Shown piece after piece: positions 15,070 to 22,084 of a stretch of 39,304 nt of DNA. The first letter of the stretch is position 1. Every line of letters begins with the position of its first letter. The notes below the pieces were generated by a model, which saw nothing but the letters and a program-made list of their open reading frames with translations, ran no database searches and was not told the DNA's origin. Source of the DNA: JANLIQ01 sp964358205 (GTDB lineage Bacteria; Patescibacteriota; UBA1384; 2-12-FULL-50-11). The stretch is from assembly GCA_964358205.1 (NCBI GenBank), contig CAYHNZ010000007.1, positions 1 to 39,304 of the forward strand, given 5' to 3'. The position numbers and the translations under genes were made by a program.

Positions 15070-15894
15070 CTACATTGGCCGCAGCGTCCCGGCAAAAATC
15101 TGCCAGGCCAGCAAGGATTTGGCGATTAAACTCAGTAGAATATACATCCTTTCCCCGAACAGATAGTCTTTCCAGGGCCCTACCCGTTTGTATTGAAGCC
15201 ACATATTAACGGCAAAGATCATAAAGAAGGTGAAGATCGAGGCGTAAATCCAATAGACAAACGTGGGGATGGCGCTGTTAGGTTCTGAAGCAGCACCAAG
15301 GAAGTAAATCAGAATTGCTAACCAGGGCAAGATGCCGGCCAGCGAGCCAACCCAGAACGACGTCCAATCGACTTGCTGGCTGTCGTGGTTCTGCCGTTCC
15401 ATCACCAAGCCACACAGATTCATGACGGCGGTAAGGCCAAACATCAGCAGCAATGTCGAAGCATCGTAAATGCCGGATAGCGCTCCGATCAGCACGATCA
15501 TCAGCGATGCTGACAGGGAATATTCCACCCACCGGGCTTTGTTAATGTGTTTGGTCAAATTTCGGGCGTAGGTTTGGTAATAGCCGGTACCGATCACCAA
15601 GTGAAACAGGGCCGAGAGAAAGAAGAAAGCCGCCACCCAATAGCTGAACCGCAGATCAAACACTTCTTTGGTCGCGATATTTAATGTTCGGGTAAGGGCA
15701 TCGAACTTTAAGAAGTTAGTGGTCACTGGAACCGAAAAACCGTTACTGAGCCAAACAACGGCGATACCCTGGGCTAAATGCAAGAAGCCCATCAAGATAT
15801 TGTACGTTTTAAGACGCCGAAATCTCGGCTCTTTTTCCGGCTCGTTGGTTTTTTCTGATTTGATCTCAGTGTTTATTGTTACAGTTGTGTCCAT
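15070..15894 (-). CDS. Heliorhodopsin
   Basis: 274 residues. Heliorhodopsins are retinal-binding seven-helix proteins with inverted topology; most do not pump ions and have slow photocycles. Seen: an extended polar N-terminus (1-28); helix 1 with MGFLHLAQGIAVVWLS; helix 3 with KARWVEYSLSAS, whose E124 fits the Schiff-base counterion; helix 4 with MNLCGLVMERQN; helix 5 with WVGSLAGILPWLAILIYF; helix 6 with FAVNMWLQYKRVG; and helix 7 with LSLIAKSLLAWQIFAGTLRP, whose K259 is the retinal lysine. Length and motif order agree with the family. AAGGGGG lies just before the ATG. No retinal-synthesis gene is in the window, so retinal may be imported. Confidence 0.95.
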   Translation of the reverse strand: MDTTVTINTEIKSEKTNEPEKEPRFRRLKTYNILMGFLHLAQGIAVVWLSNGFSVPVTTNFLKFDALTRTLNIATKEVFDLRFSYWVAAFFFLSALFHLVIGTGYYQTYARNLTKHINKARWVEYSLSASLMIVLIGALSGIYDASTLLLMFGLTAVMNLCGLVMERQNHDSQQVDWTSFWVGSLAGILPWLAILIYFLGAASEPNSAIPTFVYWIYASIFTFFMIFAVNMWLQYKRVGPWKDYLFGERMYILLSLIAKSLLAWQIFAGTLRPM

Positions 15895-15912
15895 TGCCCC
15901 CTTAATGTCTTC

Positions 15913-15962
15913 AGCATACGACTCATTTATTAAATGTCCATTTAATGGTCTTTGGGTATGCT
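15913..15962. promoter_or_regulatory. Symmetric divergent promoter with central 18-bp palindrome
   Basis: A perfect palindrome ATTAAATG-TC-CATTTAAT spans 15929-15946. Its central hexamer (15935-15940) reads TGGACA on the minus strand and TGTCCA on the plus strand, and acts as -35 in both directions. A TATGCT -10 lies exactly 16 nt away on each side (15913-15918 for heliorhodopsin, 15957-15962 for the 15969 gene). A dimeric regulator bound here would control both units at once. Confidence 0.75.
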
Positions 15963-15968
15963 AAGAAT

Positions 15969-16487
15969 ATGAAAAGAATTCTCGTTCACGATTCGCTGCA
16001 AAAAGATTACTCTTACCAGCTCACCAAGCCGGTTGGTAAGCATTTTGCCCCCGATTTTAAGCCCGAACTGACGCCGAAAGAGATGTTGGAGCTAGGGGTA
16101 TTTGGTGGTTTGTACTTGGCCGACTGCCAAAAAGAATTTCCCCAAGCCTGGTTCAAGGGGGCAAGGTTAACGGTTGGTGATGTAACGGTTGAAGCTAATC
16201 ATGATCCGAGTAAGAATTTCTTTGGCCTTAACGCTTCGCAGTCGTTAGCCGTTTGGCGAAAGAGAGGTTGGCTTCGTCCCCAAGACCCGCGCGGGTGGTT
16301 TCAGTGGTACTGTCGCTACTATGTCGGAAGAAGAACCGACGACGACGAGCGTCAAATTAAACGTTGGAAGGCCATTCAGCGTCACGTCGCGGCGGTTAAG
16401 AAAAACTGCAAAAAAGGCGATCTGACCTGCCGCCCCAGACAGCGCCAATCGCTACTCCACTGGGCTATTGACGCTCGAAAACTATAG
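15969..16487 (+). CDS. Conserved uncharacterised protein divergent from heliorhodopsin
   Basis: 172 residues, soluble and basic. Conserved-looking blocks: LTPKEMLELGVFGGLYLADC, FPQAWFKGARL, NFFGLNASQSLAVWRKRGW, DPRGWFQWYCRYYVGRR, DDERQIKRWKAIQRHV, then GDLTCRPRQRQSLLHW. The many Trp, Arg and Cys residues suggest a nucleic-acid or cofactor-binding fold. I recall similar unassigned proteins in other bacteria and in eukaryotes but can name no function. The ATG at 15969 is chosen because TATGCT ends 6 nt upstream; an in-frame ATG at 15945 lies inside the palindrome. The shared symmetric promoter points to co-regulation with the rhodopsin unit. Confidence 0.85.
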   Translation: MKRILVHDSLQKDYSYQLTKPVGKHFAPDFKPELTPKEMLELGVFGGLYLADCQKEFPQAWFKGARLTVGDVTVEANHDPSKNFFGLNASQSLAVWRKRGWLRPQDPRGWFQWYCRYYVGRRTDDDERQIKRWKAIQRHVAAVKKNCKKGDLTCRPRQRQSLLHWAIDARKL

Positions 16488-16499
16488 TGATGTACTAAG

Positions 16500-16531
16500 G
16501 TTACAAATAAGTAACAGCCAATTTCATTGGC
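16500..16531 (+). promoter_or_regulatory. Two stacked inverted repeats upstream of the FAS1 gene
   Basis: GTTAC-AAATAA-GTAAC (16500-16515) and GCCAAT-TTC-ATTGGC (16517-16531) are both perfect. They end 3 nt before the AGGGGGG ribosome site. A possible promoter (TTGACG 16468-16473, N17, TGTACT 16491-16496) would place both in the 5' leader as hairpins. Confidence 0.5.
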
Positions 16532-16544
16532 CAGGGGGGAAACT

Positions 16545-16958
16545 ATGAAAAACATTGTCGAAACAGCAATCGAAGCCGGTAAATTCAGTACATTAGTTAA
16601 GGCTGTCCAAGGGGCGGGATTGGCCGATACGTTAGCCGGTGAAGGTCCGTTTACGGTTTTCGCGCCAACTGATGAGGCGTTTGCTAAGATTCCAGACGAA
16701 ACGATGAAAGCGGTACTGGCCGATACCGACAAGTTGACATCAATTCTGAAATTCCACGTCGTCAGTGGCAAGGTAATGGCTGAAGAAGTAGTCAAGATGT
16801 CGACCGCTAAAACTCTTCAGGGCGGCGAGCTAACCATCAAAACCGAGAACGGCGTCATGGTTGGTAACGATGCCACTATGGCCACCGTGGTCACGCCAGA
16901 TGTTGAATGCACCAACGGGGTTATCCACATTATCGACACCGTCTTAATGCCCTCTTAA
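16545..16958 (+). CDS. Fasciclin (FAS1) domain protein
   Basis: 137 residues, a single complete FAS1 domain. Motif H1 is FTVFAPTDEAFAKIP (about 45-59). The conserved FHVVSG follows at about 81-86, and NGVIHIIDTVLMP is motif H2 at the C-terminus. FAS1 domains mediate adhesion, but this copy has neither signal peptide nor anchor, so it would be cytoplasmic or exported by another route. AGGGGGG lies just before the ATG; an upstream in-frame TTG is rejected because it precedes that site. It is followed 30 nt later by the DUF378 gene and then a terminator, so the two form a unit. Confidence 0.92.
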   Translation: MKNIVETAIEAGKFSTLVKAVQGAGLADTLAGEGPFTVFAPTDEAFAKIPDETMKAVLADTDKLTSILKFHVVSGKVMAEEVVKMSTAKTLQGGELTIKTENGVMVGNDATMATVVTPDVECTNGVIHIIDTVLMPS

Positions 16959-16988
16959 TAAAAAGATAATTAGTAAAAGGAAGTAATA

Positions 16989-17192
16989 ATGAGAATGAAT
17001 GGTTTAGATTGGCTAGCGGGAATATTAGTGATTGTTGGCGCCTTGAACTGGGGCTTAGTTGGACTCTTCAACTACAATCTGGTTGACGGCATCTTCGGCG
17101 TTGAATCAGTCTTGGCCCGGATCGTGTACACCTTAGTCGGGGTAGCCGGAATTTGGATGATTTTCACGCTTAGCAGAAAGAGCAGCGTCTAA
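16989..17192 (+). CDS. DUF378 small membrane protein
   Basis: 67 residues with two transmembrane segments (about 7-27 and 41-60). The family signature is clear: LDWLAGILVIVGALNWGLVG and then LARIVYTLVGVAGIWMI. DUF378 proteins are uncharacterised inner-membrane proteins. AAGGAAG lies before the ATG; a second ATG at 16995 is possible. It shares a transcript with the FAS1 gene and ends 10 nt before a strong terminator. The pairing hints that the small membrane protein may link FAS1 to the membrane (inference). Confidence 0.92.
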   Translation: MRMNGLDWLAGILVIVGALNWGLVGLFNYNLVDGIFGVESVLARIVYTLVGVAGIWMIFTLSRKSSV

Positions 17193-17202
17193 CTATTAGC
17201 AA

Positions 17203-17242
17203 GAACAAGAAAAAGGAGGCTGTGGCCTCCTTTTTCTTGTTC
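17203..17242 (+). terminator. Rho-independent terminator of the FAS1-DUF378 unit
   Basis: A perfect 18-bp stem (GAACAAGAAAAAGGAGGC and its complement) with loop TGTG. The 3' arm itself contains TTTTT. The A-run and T-run make it plausible in both directions. Confidence 0.9.
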
Positions 17243-17302
17243 AACACAAGCGTACGGTTTTGTCAGGTGTTTCAAAGCAGCGTTCTGGTTTATGAACCAT
17301 AT

Positions 17303-17330
17303 TTGACTTTACAGCCCTTCCCGAGATAGT
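17303..17330 (+). promoter_or_regulatory. Promoter of the small zinc-ribbon ORF
   Basis: TTGACT (17303-17308), 16-nt spacer and GATAGT (17325-17330). Transcription would start about 37 nt before the ATG at 17374. Confidence 0.4.
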
Positions 17331-17373
17331 AAGAGATTATGGACTACAAAAAATGCTCTAGTGCAAAGGAACT

Positions 17374-17487
17374 ATGTTTAAAAAAACCGGTGTCTATCGC
17401 TGTTCCCAGTGCAATTACGAAGCCAACACACATGCAGAAATTGACCAGGAATTTCTTTTCAAAGCTCCGAATCGTACAGGACGTTAG
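17374..17487 (+). pseudogene. Truncated zinc-ribbon gene ended by a dispersed element
   Basis: 37 codons. GVYRCSQCNYEAN carries a single CxxC as in small zinc-ribbon proteins, which normally have a second CxxC pair about 15-20 residues later. Here the frame runs into a B-type dispersed element instead, and the last residues (APNRTGR) and the stop come from it. AAAGGAACT gives a usable ribosome site, and a promoter lies upstream, so a short peptide could still be made. With only one CxxC it could bind zinc only as a dimer. Confidence 0.55.
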
Positions 17488-17492
17488 AACTG
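17464..17492 (+). repeat. Dispersed element, B variant
   Basis: GCTCCGAATCGTACAGGACG then TTAGAACTG. It overlaps the end of the truncated zinc-ribbon frame and lies 3' of the sigma-like gene on the other strand. Confidence 0.8.
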
Positions 17493-17521
17493 CAATTAGT
17501 CAATGTAGTCGCTAAAGAGGT

Positions 17522-18616
17522 TTAGCTCTCCTGGGGTTGGGCGTTATCCACGGTGTCCATATATAGAGAGTACTTAAAGAAGCACATAACTTCTGGGTCG
17601 TCTTCAAGGACTTGGTCAAACTTTCCATTTCGTGCCAGGCGACTTAATGACTCGCTAACCTGCCAGACCCGCATTCTTACTTGGGCGGGCGATAGGCCGT
17701 GTCTTTCGGCAACCTCGGCATTTGTTTTGATTTCTCCATCTTCGATGCCGTATCGCTCTACCCACAGATCCATGTTTTCGTGATTCAGTTTCTTATTGTT
17801 TACCCTTACGGCTTTAAGCGTTGCCTGTATTGAATCACGGTGGTAGTCGAGCATCTCTTCAAATAGCGCATTCTCGAGTTGTTGCTCTTCGGTTGGCGAC
17901 TCGGATTTCATCGGAGGGTCGCCTCCGTTCAGACTGGCAATTTGCCTAAAAGATTCGACCATCTTGGTAATGTCGAGAGCGCTCTTGAAACGGCCGCCAC
18001 CATTTTGGTTGTTAGTAACGGCACTCTCCAGATATGCCTCGATCTCGCTTTGTTCAGGCTTGCGCCCAAGCGTACCAGTCTGATCGAATACTGCTCTGTC
18101 GTAGAGTTGGCACGCAGAGACTAGAACTTTTTCCTGGATATGATCAGATTTTGAGGTTTCATTCAGACTCGCATCCCAAAGAGCGTAGTAGATATGAGCT
18201 TCAATAACCTTATCCAATCTCTCTTCAAAATCTGGGCTAACAGCTATCTTTCCCAGCTTCTTTGTGAATGCTTCTCGCGCGTGGTCACTAACAAACCGTT
18301 CTTCTAGTCGGCAAAAGTCGTGCAGGGCAATGTAGCCACTGGCCTCTAGAAACTTGTATGTTAGCTCGTTTGACTTAAGATAATGTCCTAATTTTGACTC
18401 CAGGTGGTCGTAGGCGTGCTGGATCAATTCATACTTATCCTCCAGGAGCTCTTGTGCGGCCGCTTCATCACCTTCCCGGATGCGATCTATAAGTTCTCTA
18501 CTGTCAGATTCTCGCTGTTCCTCCTCTTTTCTGGAGTCATTAACGTCCGAACCAATTGTCTCTGGTACCTCAAACTCCTCTGCGCCTTCGGGAGTGGGTT
18601 TACCTAATTCGTCCAT
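17522..18616 (-). CDS. Sigma-70-like regulatory protein (divergent)
   Basis: 364 residues. After an acidic N-terminus, ELIDRIREGDEAAAQELLED resembles the start of sigma region 2 (about 42-61). The C-terminal part has a region-4-like helix-turn-helix: TNAEVAERHGLSPAQVRMRV followed by WQVSESLSRLA (about 299-329). Between them is a long helical segment without the usual region 2.3/2.4 aromatic block. It may therefore be an atypical sigma factor or a regulator derived from one. Its own -10 is probably TATATA at 18623-18628, 6 nt before the ATG, with an imperfect palindrome CGTAG/CTACG (18631-18648) just upstream that could be an operator. The acidic N-terminus looks disordered. Confidence 0.6.
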   Translation of the reverse strand: MDELGKPTPEGAEEFEVPETIGSDVNDSRKEEEQRESDSRELIDRIREGDEAAAQELLEDKYELIQHAYDHLESKLGHYLKSNELTYKFLEASGYIALHDFCRLEERFVSDHAREAFTKKLGKIAVSPDFEERLDKVIEAHIYYALWDASLNETSKSDHIQEKVLVSACQLYDRAVFDQTGTLGRKPEQSEIEAYLESAVTNNQNGGGRFKSALDITKMVESFRQIASLNGGDPPMKSESPTEEQQLENALFEEMLDYHRDSIQATLKAVRVNNKKLNHENMDLWVERYGIEDGEIKTNAEVAERHGLSPAQVRMRVWQVSESLSRLARNGKFDQVLEDDPEVMCFFKYSLYMDTVDNAQPQES

Positions 18617-18622
18617 AACTAA

Positions 18623-18648
18623 TATATATACGTAGTTCGAACTCTACG
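18623..18648 (-). promoter_or_regulatory. Promoter and candidate operator of the sigma-like gene
   Basis: -10 TATATA (18623-18628) lies 6 nt before the ATG. An inverted repeat CGTAG...CTACG around TTCGAA (18631-18648) occupies the spacer. No good -35 is visible. Confidence 0.4.
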
Positions 18649-18663
18649 AAAGGGTTGCCTAGT

Positions 18664-18711
18664 CCGAGCCTGTAAAAAGTTTTGCTCCGAATTGTGGAGG
18701 ATGCTAGAGTT
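18664..18711 (+). repeat. Dispersed element, B variant, extended copy
   Basis: CCGAGCCTGTAAAAAGTTTT followed by GCTCCGAATTGTGGAGGATG. It lies between two minus-strand genes and aligns over its full length with 14091-14133. Confidence 0.8.
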
Positions 18712-18744
18712 CGTTATCGAGAGGGCTTGCGTAATAGTTGCCAG

Positions 18745-20496
18745 CTACTCAGCGATAAAGCCGTCTTTTTGTCGGCGCCACAAGTCCGCATAAATACCGT
18801 TTGCTTCGACTAATTCATCGTGTGTACCAGTCTCGACTATCTTCCCTTGGTCGAAGACAACCATTCTATCCAAGTGTCGTAAAGTACTTAATCGGTGAGC
18901 AATAACGATGGCAGTCCGGCCTTTCATTGCAGCGACAAATGCCCTTTGAATCGCTTGTTCGCTGACACTATCAAGGGCGCTTGTGGCTTCATCGAGTAGT
19001 AGTATCGGAGAATTCTTGAGTAGTGCCCGAGCGATGGCGATTCGCTGTCTTTGGCCACCGGATAGCTTCACGCCGCGCTCGCCGATCATACTATCAAAGC
19101 CATTGGGCAGTTTCTCGATAAACTCGAGCGCTTGAGCATCCTTTGCTGCCTGATGAATTTCTTCGGGAGTAGCGTCGGGCCGAGCGTAAGAGATATTTTC
19201 GCTAACAGTTCGGTTAAAGAGGTTGGTGTCTTGAGGAACAAAGGCAATCTGCTCCCTCAGAATATCTGGGGCAATCTGCCTAGATTCAATACCGTCAAAG
19301 AGAATACTACCTGCAGTTGGCTCATAGAAGCCGAGAAGTAGTCCGACGAAAGTTGTTTTGCCGGCGCCACTATGACCCACCAGACCGACTCGCTCCCCGC
19401 TACTAATAGTTAGATTAATATCTACTAATATGTGTTTCTCTGGCTGATCAGGATAGTGAAATTCCAAGTTCTTTAGAGTTATTTTGCTTGACGAGAATGT
19501 CGCTTCGTCCCTGCTGACACGCTCGAGTTCGCCCTTGCGCAAACCACTCAGGGCGTTGTTGATGGTTCCGAAGTTCTTATAGTAATTATCAAGTTGCCAG
19601 GATAGATCCCAAATGGTTCGGCTGGCGGCGGTAAAGTAAGCAATAAACAGAGCGACATCACCAATCGTAATGCTGTGGCGATTGAACAACATCAGGATGG
19701 CGATCATCCCAACTGATGAAGCAACGACAGCACTATTGCCTTTAACCATGTTGGTAAAGAAAGAGTATCGCCATGAAATACCCCATTTGTTGATGATGTC
19801 ATCCTGTTTTTTCCCGAGCAGACGACTTTCTCTTTCACGAGAATTAAAAACTCTGACGCTCAAGTGATTGCTGAATGAATCGACGACATGTCCAGAAGCT
19901 ACGCTGATAGCATCGCTTTCTGCCTCTACCAGCTGTCCATATTTTCGGCCCCGCATTACGGTAAAAGACAGTAGGGCAATAAGCCAGACTAAAAATATTA
20001 GTGCCAGGATCCAGTTAGCGATGAACAAGAATACCGCAGCCAGAATGAGGCCAATTGTTTGAGGCCAAACACCCCAAATAGTGCTGTCGACTACATTAGC
20101 TAGGGTGTTAACAGTTTGATTAATCCAGTGTCCCAGTTGTCCGCTACTAGAGTTGACGAAGAAACTATATTTTTTGCGATGGGTGTAATCGAATAGCAAA
20201 CTCCTGATCCGTTCGACCATTGGAGGATTGTATTTTCGCATTACATTTTCCGCGAAACGCCAAAACCACTCGTCGCATAAACCTAGGAGGATAAATAGTC
20301 CGACATATAGCCAGGCAGCCCGAGACGCAACAGATGACTTCACCAATTCGTCGATTACACCGCGCACAGCAAATGGTAGAGCGGTGGAGGCAACTATTCC
20401 CAAAAATGTCAGCACGAAAAAAATAACCAATCTTGATCGGTAGGGGCGGGTCATCACTCCAATTAATTGGAGTGCACTCTTGGGCAACTGTTCCAT
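18745..20496 (-). CDS. ABC exporter, permease fused to ATPase
   Basis: 583 residues, a half-transporter that should work as a dimer. Residues about 20-310 form the six-helix exporter domain. The ATPase follows with Walker A GHSGAGKTT (about 377-385), Q-loop AFVPQDTN, signature LSGGQ, Walker B ILLLDEATSALD and the switch His in VIAHRLS. All catalytic residues are present. The family moves lipids, drugs or peptides outwards; the substrate is unknown. It stands alone; the likely -10 is TAGGAT (20503-20508), 6 nt before the ATG. The second exporter at 33602 is a separate paralogue. Confidence 0.95.
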   Translation of the reverse strand: MEQLPKSALQLIGVMTRPYRSRLVIFFVLTFLGIVASTALPFAVRGVIDELVKSSVASRAAWLYVGLFILLGLCDEWFWRFAENVMRKYNPPMVERIRSLLFDYTHRKKYSFFVNSSSGQLGHWINQTVNTLANVVDSTIWGVWPQTIGLILAAVFLFIANWILALIFLVWLIALLSFTVMRGRKYGQLVEAESDAISVASGHVVDSFSNHLSVRVFNSRERESRLLGKKQDDIINKWGISWRYSFFTNMVKGNSAVVASSVGMIAILMLFNRHSITIGDVALFIAYFTAASRTIWDLSWQLDNYYKNFGTINNALSGLRKGELERVSRDEATFSSSKITLKNLEFHYPDQPEKHILVDINLTISSGERVGLVGHSGAGKTTFVGLLLGFYEPTAGSILFDGIESRQIAPDILREQIAFVPQDTNLFNRTVSENISYARPDATPEEIHQAAKDAQALEFIEKLPNGFDSMIGERGVKLSGGQRQRIAIARALLKNSPILLLDEATSALDSVSEQAIQRAFVAAMKGRTAIVIAHRLSTLRHLDRMVVFDQGKIVETGTHDELVEANGIYADLWRRQKDGFIAE

Positions 20497-20546
20497 CTGC
20501 TAATCCTATCAGTAACAGCTATCGATGGCACCTAGTTATGAGGTTT

Positions 20547-20571
20547 CTGCGAACCCGGGAATGTCGAGTTA
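20547..20571 (-). repeat. Dispersed element, A variant, promoter-dead
   Basis: The minus-strand copy keeps TCGACA (20562-20567) and CCGGGTTCG but has no -10 at 16-17 nt. Its end overlaps the stop codon of the HIT gene, as at other A copies. Confidence 0.7.
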
Positions 20572-21045
20572 GACTCGTATCTCCAGTATAGCGGCTCGCA
20601 ATTTGTCGGCGTATGGTAGACGCTCCTCGGTAGTGCTCTTGCGGCTTGTGCCTATATTTTTAATAAAGTTGTCCCCATCGTAGCGCGGGAAGATATGCAT
20701 ATGATAATGAAACGCATGCTGACTACTTGCTGGTTCATTGTTTTGTTGAATCATAACTCCGTCACACGAATGGCTCATTTTTAGCGCTTGGGCAATCAAT
20801 CGTGAGATAGAAATAATTTGATGTGCTTCTGGGTCAGGCAAATCGTATAAGTTTTCGTAATGCTTGTTCGGCACAATAATTGGATGGCCAGGATTATCGG
20901 CAACAAAGAATGAGCCAATGAAAACCGTCACTAGATCGTCCTGGTAAACGATGTCCGATTTCCGAATCATCGTCCGGTCGTCTTCGATACCCTCAATTGC
21001 TATACAAATTGGACAAATATAATCTGCTGGCGCGTGATTATGCAT
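20569..21045 (-). CDS. HIT-family nucleotide-binding protein
   Basis: 158 residues. HIT proteins hydrolyse or transfer nucleotides at alpha-phosphates. The histidine triad is complete in HAFHYHMHIFPRYDG near residue 118. PGHPIIVPNKHYENLYDLPD is the typical preceding strand-helix region. ADYICPICIAI at the N-terminus gives a CxxC that may bind zinc with downstream His, as in the HinT/GalT-like forms. A longer open frame upstream is rejected: its codons are the reverse of the 21190 gene. The ATG at 21045 is fixed by -10 TACAAT exactly 6 nt upstream. Confidence 0.93.
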   Translation of the reverse strand: MHNHAPADYICPICIAIEGIEDDRTMIRKSDIVYQDDLVTVFIGSFFVADNPGHPIIVPNKHYENLYDLPDPEAHQIISISRLIAQALKMSHSCDGVMIQQNNEPASSQHAFHYHMHIFPRYDGDNFIKNIGTSRKSTTEERLPYADKLRAAILEIRV

Positions 21046-21051
21046 TCCTAG

Positions 21052-21137
21052 ATTGTACTCCCGAACCCGTTGGCCTGCCATAGCTTCGGCGGCGGAGGCT
21101 TTACTTCGAGCGAAGTCGAGAAGTGGAAATGTCGAGC
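21052..21137 (-). promoter_or_regulatory. Long-form dispersed element promoter of the HIT gene
   Basis: -10 TACAAT (21052-21057) and spacer GGGTTCGGGAG match the A type. The distal part (GCTCGACATTTCCAC, 21123-21137) is pushed away by a 55-60 bp insert containing TTCGGCGGCGGAGGCT and the inverted repeat CTTCGAG/CGAAG. This insert is shorter than, and only partly similar to, those at 6891 and 12921. Confidence 0.75.
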
Positions 21138-21189
21138 AATCGGTTCCCGGAGGTAGGCAGGGGTTGACTATTTGGTTAATGGGGGTAAT

Positions 21190-21828
21190 ATGACCCTGTC
21201 GTTTGCAACTGAACATCAGTACAGCCTCTCGACCCGTGCGGAGAAGAAAAAGATGGGAATATTCACATTCGACAGATCGTGTTACGTTGACACCAAACTC
21301 ACTAGCGAACTTGTCACAACGGTGCGCAAGATTCGTCAACGCTTCCTCGTCCAAAAAGCCCTTTGGGAGCGAATCCCTTGTCTGGCCCTCTTGGCCAACG
21401 GGCGCGGCGGCGGCTACTTCGACTACTATACCGAGGCTTACTCGAGACTCAAAATCCCCGTTAGCACCAGTCAACACGAGAACCTTTTGTGGCTGGAGCT
21501 CAAAACTGGGCACTTACTGGCACTTGCTCCCAAAGATGGCATCGAGTGGGAAGACAGGGACACCTACCCCGGTACAAGCGCGCTCGTCACGGATGAAGAC
21601 TTCGACTGGCTCCAGCAACTACAACAGACGTGGTGGTTGGCGGCCGATCGTCTGGTGCTCGACGCCCTTTGTGGCAGTTCCTTGCTGGACGCCGAAAGGT
21701 TGACTAGCCAGCTGATTGAGCTACAAAGCGAACCGTACTGTGCTGATGAGAACTTGCAAGAAGTCGAGACCAAGATTCGTGATTACAAAAAGCAACTGGC
21801 CAAGCTCGGGTTTCCGGTGTTTGACTAA
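21190..21828 (+). CDS. Hypothetical protein
   Basis: 212 residues, soluble, no signal peptide. It has a mixed alpha/beta look: GIFTFDRSCYVDTKLTSEL, then IPCLALLANGRGGGYFDYYT, LLWLELKTGHLLALAPKDGI, and a helical C-terminus rich in Gln/Glu/Lys that may be a coiled coil (NLQEVETKIRDYKKQL). No family recognised. The ATG at 21190 is chosen because GGGGG lies 4 nt before it; an in-frame TTG upstream has no such site. A hairpin follows 18 nt after the stop. Confidence 0.7.
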   Translation: MTLSFATEHQYSLSTRAEKKKMGIFTFDRSCYVDTKLTSELVTTVRKIRQRFLVQKALWERIPCLALLANGRGGGYFDYYTEAYSRLKIPVSTSQHENLLWLELKTGHLLALAPKDGIEWEDRDTYPGTSALVTDEDFDWLQQLQQTWWLAADRLVLDALCGSSLLDAERLTSQLIELQSEPYCADENLQEVETKIRDYKKQLAKLGFPVFD

Positions 21829-21845
21829 TGCAAATCCAGACCTCC

Positions 21846-21871
21846 AACTGCCACCGGAAACGGTGGCAGTT
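21846..21871 (+). terminator. Terminator-like hairpin after the 21190 gene
   Basis: A perfect 11-bp stem AACTGCCACCG / CGGTGGCAGTT with a GAAA tetraloop. The following T-run is weak (TTCCTGTT). Confidence 0.65.
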
Positions 21872-21933
21872 CCTGTTAAGAACATCTGATCCTCGCTTTC
21901 TTCGAGTTACAGATTTCGAGCTCCGGATAACTT

Positions 21934-21970
21934 GCTCCCAGCTGGGTCTAAGGCGGAGGACGTTAGAATC
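21934..21970 (+). repeat. Dispersed element, B variant, with a short internal insertion
   Basis: GCTCCCAGCTGGGTCTAAGG then CGGAGGACGTTAGAATCG. The core is split by about 8 nt relative to other B copies. It lies upstream of the 22085 promoter. Confidence 0.6.
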
Positions 21971-21993
21971 GAAATTAATGTAAGCTCGAAACC

Positions 21994-22054
21994 TTGAGAG
22001 TTTAGTTAAATATATCTATAATCTGGATTGCTACACGTGGGCAACTCAGCCCAC
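21994..22054 (+). promoter_or_regulatory. Promoter and leader hairpin of the 22085 gene
   Basis: TTGAGA (21994-21999), 17-nt spacer and perfect TATAAT (22017-22022). The transcript starts near 22029 and has a leader of about 56 nt that begins with the hairpin GTGGGC-AACTCA-GCCCAC (22037-22054). This is one of the few clearly leadered genes here. Confidence 0.8.
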
Positions 22055-22084
22055 AGGTTGCACATCACAACACGAGAGGTGCTT

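Noticed and set aside
21046..21513. N-terminal extension of the HIT protein
   Set aside because: It is antisense to the 21190 gene and contains the promoter element.
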